From Ridgeia piscesae (taxonomy: Eukaryota; Annelida; Polychaeta; Sabellida; Siboglinidae): a stretch of DNA of 64,000 nt. Below the pieces are notes generated by a model. It worked only from the letters and a program-made list of their open reading frames with translations, was not told the origin of the DNA and searched no databases. Positions 47,567 through 59,189 of the stretch are shown one piece after another. The DNA is taken from the NCBI GenBank assembly GCA_025642075.2, contig JAODUO010000850.1, forward strand, positions 108,501 to 172,500, read 5' to 3'. A program made the position numbers and the translations under genes. Within the stretch, counting starts at the first letter, position 1. Every line of letters begins with the position of its first letter.

Positions 47567-49946
47567 TGTATACATAGGCAATTTACAGAACCGTGACCAC
47601 AATAAGTAGGCCTACACCAACATGCTACTTCAAGATCAAATCCGGCGCTGTTAATAATAAATATAATTCACAAGTTTTAACTGATGATAGGAGCCTTGTT
47701 TGTCCTCTATTTATCGTGTATCAATTGGCGCACGTTATTAAAAATATGACTTAATGTTATCATGCACTTGCGTGGGGGGGCCACTCCTTTGTGTGTGTCT
47801 GTGTGTCTGTGTGAGTGTGCGTGTGTGTGGTAGGAGGGAGGGATTTGTCGTGTCTGTGTGAGTGCATGCGTGCGTGCGTGTGTACATATATGTGTAGGTG
47901 TGTGTGTGTGTGTGCGTGCGTGTGCTGTGAGTCTGGAGTGGGGAAACATGATATGTGTTGGTGTATAACGTACGAATATGCGTGCATATGTATGTACATG
48001 CACGCATGCGAACGTGTTACGTCAATATTCGTGCGTTTGCGTGGTGTGTTTCTGGGTGTGTTTGTGAGCGCGGGTCTGTGTGTACAAGATACACAGATGT
48101 TTCTAACTACCTGCGTTCTTGTTCACAACGTGTTTATTGACTACGTAATGATGTATGTGTACATTTCAATCTTCTGCTTTTAAGTTGAGTTTTCTGTATT
48201 TGGTTGTAAATATATGTGTATGTTTGATTTGTTGTAGCGACTGCGTCAAAGCAAGTCAAACTGTTTGTTGATGCGAGATATCAGAATGAATTCATGAAGA
48301 ATGTACACAAGCTACGTCAGAAGGAGGAGTACACGGATGTGACGCTACAGTCGGGTGATGTCCAAATCCAGTGTCATCGCGTCGTTCTGGCGGTCGGAAG
48401 TGATTACTTCAAAGCGATTTTCAGGTGTGGTCTTCAGAAGAATGCGTCGGACACAGTCGAACTTACAATGGAACCGGAAATATTATCCAGTATTGTTGAC
48501 TACATGTACACGGGGGGAATTGAGCTGACCGTTGACAACGTTGAGAGCTTGGTCAAGGCATGCGACGTGTTACAGCTTGATGCCCTTAAAGACAGTTGTG
48601 AAGAGTTCATGACGACACTAGTCGACGTGACCAACTGTTGCAGATTCTTCAGATTGTCTCGATTATACCAATTGCAAAACGTGCTGAGGACAGCCAAAGG
48701 ACTGATGCTGGCCGAGTTCAAAACGGCTGCATTTAGCGACGAGTTCAAAGAGTTGTCTAGCAGCGAATTGATCGACCTAATCAAAGACGACGACATCAAC
48801 GTTGATGATGAGGACGTTGTTGCCCAGTGCGTGCTGGATTGGGTGAATCATGACGTCAAAAGAAAGTCGTCCTTTGAGACAGTCTTTGAGAGGATCCGGC
48901 TGCCTTTCTGTTCAGCCAAGTACCTGTGTCACATGAAGTCCACATGTGACATGTTGACACCCAAGTGTGTCGAATACCTAAACGAGGCTCTTCGTTTCCA
49001 GGCAGACCCTGCGCACCAGCACGAGGTGAGCAGCTGCCGCACACAACCAAGAAGACACTTCCACGTGAAGCCCCGTCTCCTGGCGGTTGGCGGACTGACT
49101 TGTTCAAAGAAAGTTCCACGTGTAAAGAACAACCTGTGCCAGTACTATAATGACGTCACGAGTCGTTGGGAAACTCTGACGAAAATGCCCCCGTCGGTCG
49201 GCGTGATGTACAGCGTGTGCTGCGTGGGTAGATCCCTGCTGCTGACCGGCGGCATGAAGGAAGGCGTGGCGCTGAACCAGTGCTTGTTGTTTGACGTGGC
49301 TACTAAGAAGTGGGAGGCGATGCCACCACTTGTCACTGCTCGGTTCTACCACCGCAGTGTGTCGATGGGGAACAGCGTCTACGTGGTGGGAGGGCGGGGT
49401 GTTACAGACAACAACGTGCTGGCGTCAGTTGAATGTCTCAGTTTGAAGCGGCGGCAGTGGACGGCCATGCCCGACCTGCCGCAGGCGGTGTACGCGGCTA
49501 TGGTTGTCACGTACGGCAACAGTGTCTTTGTGTTCGGTGGGAAGGATGCACAGAACGCGGCGTTGAGCCTCACGCATGTGCTAGACACGACCCGGCGTCA
49601 GTGGAGCTCTCGGTCAGATTCACCGGAAGCGTGCGACATCGGTGCAGCCGTCACGTTAAACGACGCCATATATGTGGTGGGAGGCGGCGACCGCACTTGT
49701 CTCCAATACAATCCCGCAACTGACACGTGGACACGACTGAGCCAGCCAAGGGGAAAGCACGGCAATGCGCCGGCAGTCGTGTGGCGCGGGTGCATCCTAG
49801 TGGCAGGAGGTGGAGGTCCAAACCCAGAGTCGTCCGCCATCGAACAGTACGACCCTCTCACTGACACGTGGTCTGACTGGAGAAGTGGACTAGACATGAA
49901 ACTGGAGTGCCATGACATGTTAAACGTTGACCTCTGCGATTTATGA
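47060..49946 (+). CDS. BTB-BACK-Kelch (KLHL-type) Cullin3 adaptor
   Basis: Family members bring substrates to Cullin-3 ubiquitin ligases. I infer two coding exons: 47060-47063 (ATGG, then donor GTAAGT) and 48238-49946. Joining them restores frame and yields MATASKQVKLFVDARYQ and 570 residues; the internal Met at 48294 would be residue 21. BTB is about 25-130 (YTDVTLQSGD, CHRVVLAVGSDYFKAIF). BACK is about 135-235 (LQLDALKDSCEEF, VLDWVNHD). Six Kelch blades run from about 280 to the end, with repeated GG doublets (LAVGG, LLTGG, YVVGGRG, FVFGGKD, YVVGGGD, LVAGGGG). The long 3' exon without introns is common in this family. The 1.2-kb intron carries TA and GT repeats. The orthologue number cannot be assigned by eye. 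Confidence 0.9.
47508..47563. repeat. (TA)n microsatellite
   Basis: Pure TA run inside the intron of the BTB-Kelch gene. Confidence 0.95.
47786..48075. repeat. GT-rich imperfect microsatellite
   Basis: Degenerate TGTGTG and GCGTGCGTG tracts in the same intron. They produce long Cys/Val and His/Thr open frames that are artefacts. Confidence 0.85.
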
Positions 49947-50648
49947 CAGTGCGAACGTTTAACACGACGCCCGGACATGAGGTGCGATGTATGCATCGTT
50001 AACGTGGACTGTATCAATCCAGACAAGGTGTCAGTTGTTTCAATATAACAATAACTTGCTTGTTGCGTATCCTTTGAATAGACACCGCTTGTTCTTCCTT
50101 CGATACCTCATCTGGTCTGATTGTATCCACCCACTGTGACTGTCGTCGCGCAATTCGCCCTCTCGACGAGTTGTATCTCCCTATTGTGAGTGTGCTTGTG
50201 TTGGTGAATATTTTAAAGTTCAAACCGACGGACAAGACGCACACACCTTCTCTGCATACGATGATATGTCACGTTAAAGGGCACGGGAGAAATGGTCGAT
50301 ATTTGTAAATCAAGAATGTTGATACTTTGTACATAAAACGGATAGATTAGGGTTATGTTAATATATAGCATTGCAAAATACAACAATACACGTTGTCGAT
50401 CTATAGTTTTTCAGTTAGATTTGTTTATAATGTGAGTGTGTGTGTGGATACTAACAAATATACTACTGACAATATTCAACACGGCATGCTGCCAACCGCT
50501 AGGTGATGTTTTAAGCAGTGCTCTAGGCACTCAGCACAGTTACGGAGGTGAACTGTGATATGCATGCACAGTTTTATGATTCTACAAAAAAGAGCACCAT
50601 TTTGCCTATTTAGTGTAGATACTCGCTCAATTAATTCTCTAAAATATT

Positions 50649-50654
50649 AATAAA
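50649..50654 (+). terminator. Poly(A) signal candidate, BTB-Kelch gene
   Basis: AATAAA about 700 bp after the stop codon; no closer canonical hexamer was seen. Confidence 0.4.
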
Positions 50655-50827
50655 ATTTATTTCAATATTTACGAAATGTCTCGTCTTCTATTCCCTCGCG
50701 GGGAGGCCACGTTTATCTGTTCCACGCACAGAGTTACATCTATGTTCCACGCATATAGGCATTAGAACCGGAAGTTGGGTTTCGATGGAATGAGCCCCGA
50801 ATTCTTGTAGAGGGGAATCTCTCCTCG

Positions 50828-51007
50828 ATGGTAAGAGAAGTAGTACAGCTGATTTGGTGCAACTCGAGTCCTGTAGAGAACGTGAAGGTCTTTGTGGAGA
50901 ACGCCAAGGAGCCGGAGCTGAACATCCCAACTACGGAGGACGTGAACAGTTTAAGTAAGTTGGAAAGGTGCAAAGTATGTTTATACGTTCACCCAGATTT
51001 CCAATAG
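50828..51007 (+). CDS. Small unidentified ORF or exon
   Basis: ATG at 50828 opens MVREVVQLIWCNSSPVENVK, continuing through ENAKEPELNIPTTEDVNSL to TAG at 51005. The frame is open about 20 codons upstream (FRWNEPRILVEGNLSS). A consensus donor (TTTAA then GTAAGT) lies at about 50953, so it may be an exon of an unfound gene. The composition is protein-like and not low-complexity. I do not recognise the family. Confidence 0.3.
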   Translation: MVREVVQLIWCNSSPVENVKVFVENAKEPELNIPTTEDVNSLSKLERCKVCLYVHPDFQ

Positions 51008-51556
51008 CATTCGTTTCCATCCACCACTCAGGCACGATCTTTTGCTTTTCTCTTTCATCCCTGGCTGATTGCGCCAGCCTTACGAACTTTGTCTTAACAT
51101 CATCGTATGTACATACCATTGTCGTCATTTGATCTATCGTTACCGGAAGTGTATTGCCCCCTTGGACAGCGCATTCTCTAGGCTTGTACAAATAGGTAAT
51201 AGCGTATGTGATCATGTAAGTTAATTCGTGCGTATTCGTATTCTTAGACACACACATTGCAACAGTTTAAATCTTTAGACCGAATCAAAAATCCCATTCA
51301 ACTTGTGCAAACAAGTTTGAAATGCATGCTTCCATAAGTAATGTTGAATTGTGTGTTACCAGAAACAACAAGATAACACACAATAGTATCTTATAATGCC
51401 TTCAACATTTACATTTTCCAAACCCGTTGTGTACATTACATCTGTATCGTGGACATATATTTCCCTCATCAGAAGATGCATGGAGTTTGCCACCAACAAA
51501 AGGTGTTTAAATATTACATTTGACTCATGCACAATTCCAGGCGATGGAGTGGCTAC

Positions 51557-51770
51557 TAAGGATGGGACAAATATTCGATTCGTATTCGAAATTTCGAGGA
51601 TTCGAACGTTTTCCCTACATTCGATTCGAAAATTCGCAGCTATATGAACGAATATCGCTCGAATATTGTCTTTCATGTCCTCCTCCGCAGCAAAATCTGT
51701 CCCGGGCGATCTTTCGCTTTCTGACTTAACTATGAAAAAGACTACAACTGCCAAACTATTCCTCACATAT

Positions 51771-51868
<98 letters not shown>

Positions 51869-52537
51869 AATAGGTTACAAAATAAAATCACTAACATCAC
51901 TAACATTAACATCACAAAACAAACTTGCGTCAAACTCGCCGGCAACGCGGTGTCATCGCCGTTCGTGGCCGCTACGCGTAGCTTACGGTAATATAGGTAT
52001 TATGTCGAGGGGTCTTTTGTTAGCAGTGATTTAAGTTTAGGGTTTCGGGTAAGTTTAGGATTATTTGAAGTTGGTTTAGAGTTAGTTAGTGTGACGGTTA
52101 CTTTAGGGTCAAACCGGAATTTGTGAAGGTCTTTTTTAGCGACGGCTGTGATAAATTACCGATGTTACGGTAACCACAGAGCCCGTAGATCACGTCGAGT
52201 TTTGCGCGAGTTTGTTTTAATATTTTTATTCTTTACTGGAATGTAAATGATTTTATTTTGTAACCTAGTGTGTGTAAATGTGTACACTATATGTGATGAT
52301 AAGTGTGGCGGCTGTAAGAAGTAGTTTTCATGGTTAGGTCAGAAAGTAAACAAAACGATCAATGCGTATGTCCACGATGCGAACGACTCCGGCCCAAACT
52401 TGTGCCCGTGGCCACGGAATGACGCTGCGTCCCAGCAAAACATCTCAACACCTTTCAGTATTCGAATCGAATTTGAAGCCACTGAATATTCGTATTCGAT
52501 TGGATTCGAATGAAATTCTAGATTCGTCCCATCCTTA
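51557..52537. mobile_element. MITE with ATTCGAAT-rich inverted ends
   Basis: Inverted ends TAAGGATGGGACAAAT (left) and TAAGGATGGGACGAAT (right, read inward). Both are followed by ATTCGAAT/ATTCGTATTCGA words. TA may be the target duplication or part of the terminus. The ~980-bp interior holds a (TA)n tract and no intact transposase. Such ends occur in non-autonomous hAT or Tc1-like families; I cannot decide which. Confidence 0.65.
51773..51858. repeat. (TA)n microsatellite
   Basis: Uninterrupted TA run inside the MITE. Confidence 0.95.
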
Positions 52538-52544
52538 TTGCATA

Positions 52545-52547
<3 letters not shown>

Positions 52548-52624
<77 letters not shown>
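52548..52624. repeat. (TA)n microsatellite
   Basis: Second TA run, starting about 10 bp beyond the MITE's right end. Confidence 0.95.
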
Positions 52625-52629
<5 letters not shown>

Positions 52630-53141
52630 TTGTAACTAACTTGTAGCTGGCATAGCTTTATTTTAATTTCTTTCATAAAATAATAGTTGCATTGGAGTCC
52701 TCATAATATTTAAAAACATGTAAAACGACTCCGAGTTCAAGTTTCTATACCGTTTATTCCCAAAGTTATAGCGATTATAAGACTTTGGTTACCTTGTATT
52801 TTCCCAAGAAAAAGTGGATGAACAAAATGGAAACAGTTTTTTCCAGTTCTATGGGGTCGGTATAAGTGAGATTTTTTTTTAATTCACAGAACGTTTGTTT
52901 GCTACATGTGTATGAACGTTTATTCAGAACATTGTAGTCAGAACTCATAACATTGTTAACAACAACAACAAATACAATACAAACAGGCAAATTTAGCTAC
53001 AATATACAATGTTTGAAAGGGGTACATTTTAAGTTAATGACTTTTTGTTAATTTACCCCTGACACATAATATTTATTTAAATACTAGTTACAAAATCATA
53101 TACAAAGTATAACATAAGCAAACATCTTGACATATAATATA

Positions 53142-56078
53142 GTTAAGAGAGATGGTCCACAACTAGATTTTTCTTAAATAACAGATTCTCGCATTTACGT
53201 TTAAACGCAGCAACAATATTAACTATTTTAAAATCATCGCATAGAGAATTCCGTACTTGCACTCCCTCTACACAAAAAGACATTGCACGCAGACACTCTG
53301 TCATTCTAAATCATGACTGGCTCGCATTGAGTAAGCTATTTTGCGCCTTGTAAACAAACGCTGAACATTTGATGGCAAATAACTGTAGTACCCTTTGTAC
53401 ATAAATAATAATGTTTTCAGTTTTATGATATTTGGACATTTTAGTACATGTAGTTGTTGGAAAAAACAGTTAGTGTGATCCAATCGTCTTGCACCAAATA
53501 CAATTCGGATTACTCTTTTCTGCAGTAAAATGATATTAGTATTTGTTGGGTAAGTGTTTCCGCATTTCTCCATACAATAATTTAAGTAATGCGAGAATTG
53601 TATAAAATACATTTACTATTTCTATCAAGTAAATTACTGCATCTATACAATATAGCGGTACTTTTTAAAGCTTTGATTGAACATATTTTATATGAGCTTT
53701 CCAATTAAGAAGTTCATCGATAAACACACAAAAAAACTGTGTGACCCTTACTCTTTCGATATTAACATTTTGCATTTTTATATTGACTTCTTTGTTGAGC
53801 GTACGACTTCCCAACAGCAGGTAATTGGTTTTAGTTATGTTCATAGTTAATTTATTTACTTGCAAACCATCCGCATAATTTTTCCAAAACACAACATATT
53901 GTTTCATTTAGTCTACTGATATTGCTATTTACATGAAAAATATTAGTATCATCTGCAAAGAGGATGAATTTTACTAGAATAGATATGTTACATATATCAT
54001 TAATATATAGAAAAAATATTTTGTGGCCCAATATTGAACCTTGTGGGACACCATATGAAATATTTCGCATATCAGAGTTGTCAAAGGACACAAAGTGCTT
54101 TCTGTTTTCCAGATAACTATTAATCCATTTTAATGCCACACCACGGATACCAAGAAATTCAATTTTCTTACATAGTAGTTTGTGGTTGACTGTGTCGAAT
54201 GCCTTTGTAAATCAATAAACGCAGCAATAGCCTATTGTTTTGCATCTAATGATTGGGTAATTCCATCAATGAGATCAATTAATGCATGATATGTTGACAT
54301 GTTTTGTTGGAATCTATATTGGCTTGGATTTATCAATTTATGTTTGGTAATATAGGCCTCTAGAAGAGAATTGAACATTATTTTCTAATATTTTTCAGAA
54401 CTGTGGTAATAGTGAAATAGGCTGTAATTAGTGCACAAATATTTATGCCCAGACTTAAAGAGTGGGATAACTTTTGATATTTTCATTTTTCCGGGAATAC
54501 TCCAGTAATGAAAGATAAATTACAAATATACGTGATAGGTTTTGCAATACAAGTAATAACTTTTTTTAACCAAAATTTTATGCATATTGATGTCGTCGCA
54601 ATCTGTGGATGTTTTACATTCCCAAGTATTCACAGTTCGGATAACTTCCTCCTCACTAACTGGAGTTAGAAATAGATTTTGATTATATCTGTTTCCTAGG
54701 TAGTCATAGATGGAAGCATTTGTTGGAATCTTTATATCCTTCGACATGTTTGCTATATCTTTCTTATTACTATTATTATTAACATTATTATTAACCAAGT
54801 GATCTGGGAAGTCCATCCCAAAGCGAGGAGTTCCCATTACAGTACTTTCCACGTACCAGCAATGTCATTTTTCTTCTTAGCGAGTAAACCGCTATAATAC
54901 TGTTTCTTAGAAGATCTGAGAATACGTGTTAGTATATTTTTATAAGATTTATATCTGGTTTCTGGAATAATTGATCTGGTTGAGAGAAATGCTTTATACA
55001 AGTGATTTTTCTTGATACGTGCATTTTTAGTCCTTTAGTAAACCATGGTTTTTGTAAGCTGGTGTGTGATACTTTAGGTTGTACTGTTGACATAGGGCAA
55101 TGTTTGTTGTACTTTTTAGTAGCCATCAATAAAGTTATCATACGCTGTATTTGCATTCTCATTACCGACAACAGTACGCCAAGAATGTTCCAATTAAATC
55201 GTGTGTCAGCGCGCTGATGTTTTCATAGCTAAGATGGCGAATACACTTATCAGAGCATTCACTGATATTGTGCTTTGCAATACAATGGCACAGAGCAAGT
55301 ACTGGAAGGTGATCACTGATATCATGCACCAATAATCCACTATCAATCTTGCTTTCAATTTCAAAAGTAAAAATGTTGTCTATAAGTGTTGCAGATGTAG
55401 TGGAAATTCTGGTATGTCTATTAATTAATGGGTATAGACCAAGACTATACAACACATCTAGAAATTCCTTGGTTCCGTTATGGCTATCTCGTTTAAGTGA
55501 ATCAATTTTGAAATCGCCACATATACACAAGGTTTTAGTGTAACGTATATGACAAAATAACTGTTCTATATTGTGATTAAATGATACAATGTCAGAACCA
55601 GGGCACCTATACACACAACTGACCAATGCCGTTTTGTTTCGGTTGATTTCACACCGCCACCTTTTCTGTTGTCTCTAACAACATGAAAAGCATCATAATC
55701 GTCAAACGTATATAATGTAGTTGAGCCCTTGCTAAGCCAAGTTTCGCTTTTGTTTTGCTATAATATCAAACTTTACCTTAAGAGATCGAAGAAGATCTTG
55801 TATTTCATTATAGCTAGTACGGAGACTTCTGGCATTAACATGTATCACGGATATTCCACCATTATAATTTACATTTAGGTCACTGTTAAAATGTTGTTCT
55901 GCGTAATTCTGGTGTTGTTATAATAATTATTTTCAGGATCAACATCCTCCTCAAAATGACACCTACTGTGCTCGGTATATTTGTAACTTTCAAATAGGTT
56001 GTCCATGTCATATTCTAAACAATCCCTATCATCAATGCCGTCAAATGGTATATATTGTAAATCATTATCCATTGGCAT
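53142..56078 (-). pseudogene. LINE ORF2 (endonuclease-reverse transcriptase) remnant
   Basis: ORF2 starts near MPMDNDLQYIPFDGIDD (56078). Endonuclease words are HVNARSL, a shifted SETWL, CICGDFKIDSL and VHDISDHLPVLALC. Reverse transcriptase words are WECKTSTDCDDINMH, WINSYLENRKHFVSF, GVPQGSILG and the catalytic LFADDTNIF. The C-terminal end reads MTECLRAMSFCVEG and NIVAAFKRKCENLLFK, then TAA. At least five frame changes separate these, so it is inactive. Confidence 0.85.
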
Positions 56079-56109
56079 TATCTAAGCCATGCGTGATGTG
56101 ATTTGTTAC

Positions 56110-57361
56110 CATTTGAGTGTTTGGAGGGGAAGAGAAATCACGATCGGTCTCCGCGGTCTTTGATGACGAGTCGATTGTATACGAAGTGCGCCATCTTGCC
56201 GTTTGATCTCGCCTCTGTCAGCTTCGGCATCAGCTCTTTTCGTCTCTCCATCACGCGGTGCGATAGATCTTCATTGGCGAAGATGCCTCACGGTTTCTGT
56301 TTGCGAGCGAATTGTAAGAAGGTGTCACGGTCTTTGTAAGATGATTCGAATTTGATGACGACGGTCTTAGGTCGGCCCGATGGCTTCGATCCTCCCGCTC
56401 TGCGCGCTCGTTCGAGTTCGTATCGCGTTCGCCTGTACTTCCGGCAGTTTCAGCGTGCAACGAACGTTTTCCGGACGACTGTCCTGTTAGCCTCGGAAAC
56501 CCAGGCTCCGTGAGATGGCAGCACTTTTAAGCCCCTCAACTCCTGGGGAGAGAGAGGGTCTGCATTTGTTAGCCGCCAGGGCAGTCTTACCCCAGATTAG
56601 GGTAGAGACGCTGAGTGGCTCTCAGGCCAAGTATGAAATAAAAATTAAACTAACGATATACTTTTACAAGATAATGATATCATATGAAAAGAATTCAACA
56701 TTGAACTTATATTAACGCAAAAGTAAGGAAACATTTAAATTTACAGTTGTATATAAAATAAGAATTACGGCAGGATTAACCAGTATCCGTTAGGTGGCAG
56801 CATTGTCTAGCCCCACACGGATAGCATACAAATTAAAGAAGAATACATTTTCATCAAATAATGCTGTATTATAAAAAAACTATTAAAAATTAAACTTACA
56901 TTAAAACTAAAAAATATAAATACAAATTTACAGTTGTTTATAAAAATATAAATTACGGCAGTGTCCGTGAGGTGGCAGCATTGTACAGATCACGCGGATA
57001 AACAAACAAAAGCCGACTAAGTAACCAGACTGTCTTCTCGGCGTAGCTCCGCAGCCGACCGACAATCAGGGTTAAGCGAGACTACCTCGGTGTCGACCCA
57101 TGTTTCAGCCGTCACTTCCGCCACTCCGTCGATCCGCAGGTTGTTCCTGCGTGTCTGGTTTTCGACGTAGTCGATGCCGTCTACCGGTTCACGCTGCGTA
57201 CAGGTTACACGTTCAATATCTCTGTTGGTGTTGGTCAGACGGTCTTCGTGTGTATGCATGGTGTTCTTCATCTCGTCGATTTCTTTTTGTGATATACAAG
57301 TATTTCTCAAATTAAAACATCTGTCAAATATAAGGGATATTTGAGTCGGACGAGATTGCAC
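56110..57361 (-). pseudogene. LINE ORF1 (RNA-binding protein) remnant
   Basis: The N-terminal piece (57361-57017) has a coiled-coil-like KEIDEMKNTMHTHEDRLTN followed by ENQTRRNNLRIDGV, the entry to the ORF1 RNA-binding fold. The C-terminal piece (about 56430-56110) reads LERARRAGGSKPSGRPKTVV, KDRDTFLQFARKQKP, a stop, then GIFANEDLSHRVMERRKEL and NGKMAHFVYNRLVIKD. Between the pieces lies a non-coding insert (see 56505-57005). The protein normally coats LINE RNA. Confidence 0.75.
56505..57005. repeat. Three imperfect repeats inserted in LINE ORF1
   Basis: GTGAGATGGCAGCACT (56510), GTTAGGTGGCAGCATTGT (56790) and GTGAGGTGGCAGCATTGT (56968) mark three related units. The last two share ATTTACAGTTGT, TATAAAATAA and AATTACGGCAG over ~90 bp, about 180 bp apart. 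The rest is AT-rich. Confidence 0.6.
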
Positions 57362-57609
57362 ATTACACTGAAATCGTCCATTATGTTACCATCCACTGCA
57401 ATATTAACACAGAAACACACATTCAATCGTATAATATTTATAAACAGACCTAGGCTGCGATAGATATGATGTCAACAAATAACTGACACTCGACGTGGAC
57501 CCAACACGTTTCGTCTGTCACTGGCAGCTATGGCAAGCCGAATAGGCTTTACATTCCATATTCGAACAGTCGCGTTGAAGTATGGCTTCATATTCCCACG
57601 TGTAAAATC

Positions 57610-59185
57610 CGCTAATCTGAGCTTGTAGCTAATTTAAGGCACAGCTAACCGTTATGATTGTTATGAGAAGAGTTTACATTTAACACTAAAGTTGTGGTTC
57701 AACGTGAGAAGCGACAAATCGCTGTATTAATGTATTTATTATTTAATCCACATCGCTACTATCCACGTGGGTCGATGGAAAAATGGTAACCAGTATTATT
57801 TTGGTAACGTGCTAGTAGCTATACATGTGTCGTGAGAGAACGTGTTTAGTGTCACAGCACGGTTGTTGTGTTGTTGTTTATGGACCACAAATTAAGACAC
57901 TGTAGTCTAACATTAATAAGTTTGCAAACTTGTCTTATACAAGTTTGGATGTTAGGCACTAGGCCTAGGGTGGTCGCTAGGGGTCAGCACTGATATGCAC
58001 AAGGTTTACGTGAACGTTATTAGGGTATCTTGGATGTCACTACTAGATCTCACCAAGGATTTTATAGCTTCACATTTCCGGACATTATCTGCGACTGTTG
58101 TTGCAGTTGGGCGCAGCACAAAACTGGCCATTCGCCTTCCAACGTCCAACGTCGGAAACACGCTTGAATATAGATGGCGCTAGTGGTTATGGTGTCACAG
58201 GGTAATGCTAGGAGTTGCGTATGTTTGTGTAGAGCTCTATGTGATCCTTGATCTCACTGTTTTGATTTTCAAATATGTAGAAACATGCTTTTGTTCTACA
58301 GTGTCAGTGCTGCACTAGTTGATGATTTGATGAGAAGTACTTGTCCCTGCCGTCTGGTTGTGGACATTGTGGTTGATTCTGTATTATATTTGGGGTGTTT
58401 GTAATTGTCTTGGTGTTTTGATTGTCATAGATCATAATTGATTTGTATTGTTTGGTAATCACACCGAATGGTTTTAGCAGTGACAAATGACAACGTGAGT
58501 CACTTCAAAGACTGTTTGTAATAATTTTAATGTGACTAATGTAACAGGTTTGTATTAACAGAAAATATATGTCGCTGAATCTGTTATTCAGGATGTTGTG
58601 GTGACGACACATATTGTTCACTGATTTTGCGTTTTATTTTTGGTCATTGCTATTCATATACGTTGTTGTATATGGAAGATGTATGCTTTTGATGTTTACT
58701 GTTCTAGTTACAGGGTCTGGTCTTGTCTTGTTTGTGTGTGAATAAAGAAGTGATTGAAACAAAGATCCAGCGCTTCGCGTCCATCCATGACAGTATCTAT
58801 AACAGTGTACTGGACCACTGGAGTCTAACAACATCACTGTACACTACCAGTATGGATTCAGTAATAAGCACTCCCGTGAAACAGTTAATGAGTGCTACAG
58901 GACACATTACAAACAATACCATCACAGCCACCAAACTGCACGCAGTTGGTAAAAGCTATATCGCCCCATGTATGGATTATGATTAAGGACGGTCTAATTA
59001 ATGAAGGTGAAGCTCAATTGGAACTCTGCCTTGGCCGGTCCGACGCCTGGCTGAGATAAAAGGAAGTTTGGTCAAAGGGCTAAGAACCCTTTTCCGTACA
59101 AAAACCCAGATTGTTATGCATACATTGACCAAAGGAACCCTACTTAACTGGGAAGAGTATGACCACCATCTAGTGCAGGCCTGAA
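57610..59185. other. Non-coding stretch
   Basis: No supported gene. The 87-codon frame at 58723-58986 has no recognised domain. The 5' boundary of the following RTE-like element is not defined. Confidence 0.35.
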
Positions 59186-59189
59186 TGAA

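Larger units (their letters stand above)
52880..57600 (-). mobile_element. Decayed full-length LINE (ORF1 + ORF2)
   Basis: In minus-strand order: a 5' UTR (57600-57360) shared with 27380-27735, ORF1 pieces (57361-56110), ORF2 endonuclease (56078-55160), ORF2 reverse transcriptase (54850-53300), a C-terminal tail ending at about 53142, and a 3' UTR with AATAAA near 52930. Many frameshifts and stops. ORF1 is interrupted by a ~500-bp segment of short repeats. Likely a CR1/Jockey-like two-ORF element. Confidence 0.85.

Noticed and set aside
47707..48183. His/Thr-rich and Cys/Val-rich frames in the BTB-Kelch intron
   Set aside because: They are artefacts of the GT-rich microsatellite.
51356..51766. 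136-codon minus-strand frame
   Set aside because: It crosses the left terminus of the MITE and has no domain, so it is not a coherent gene.
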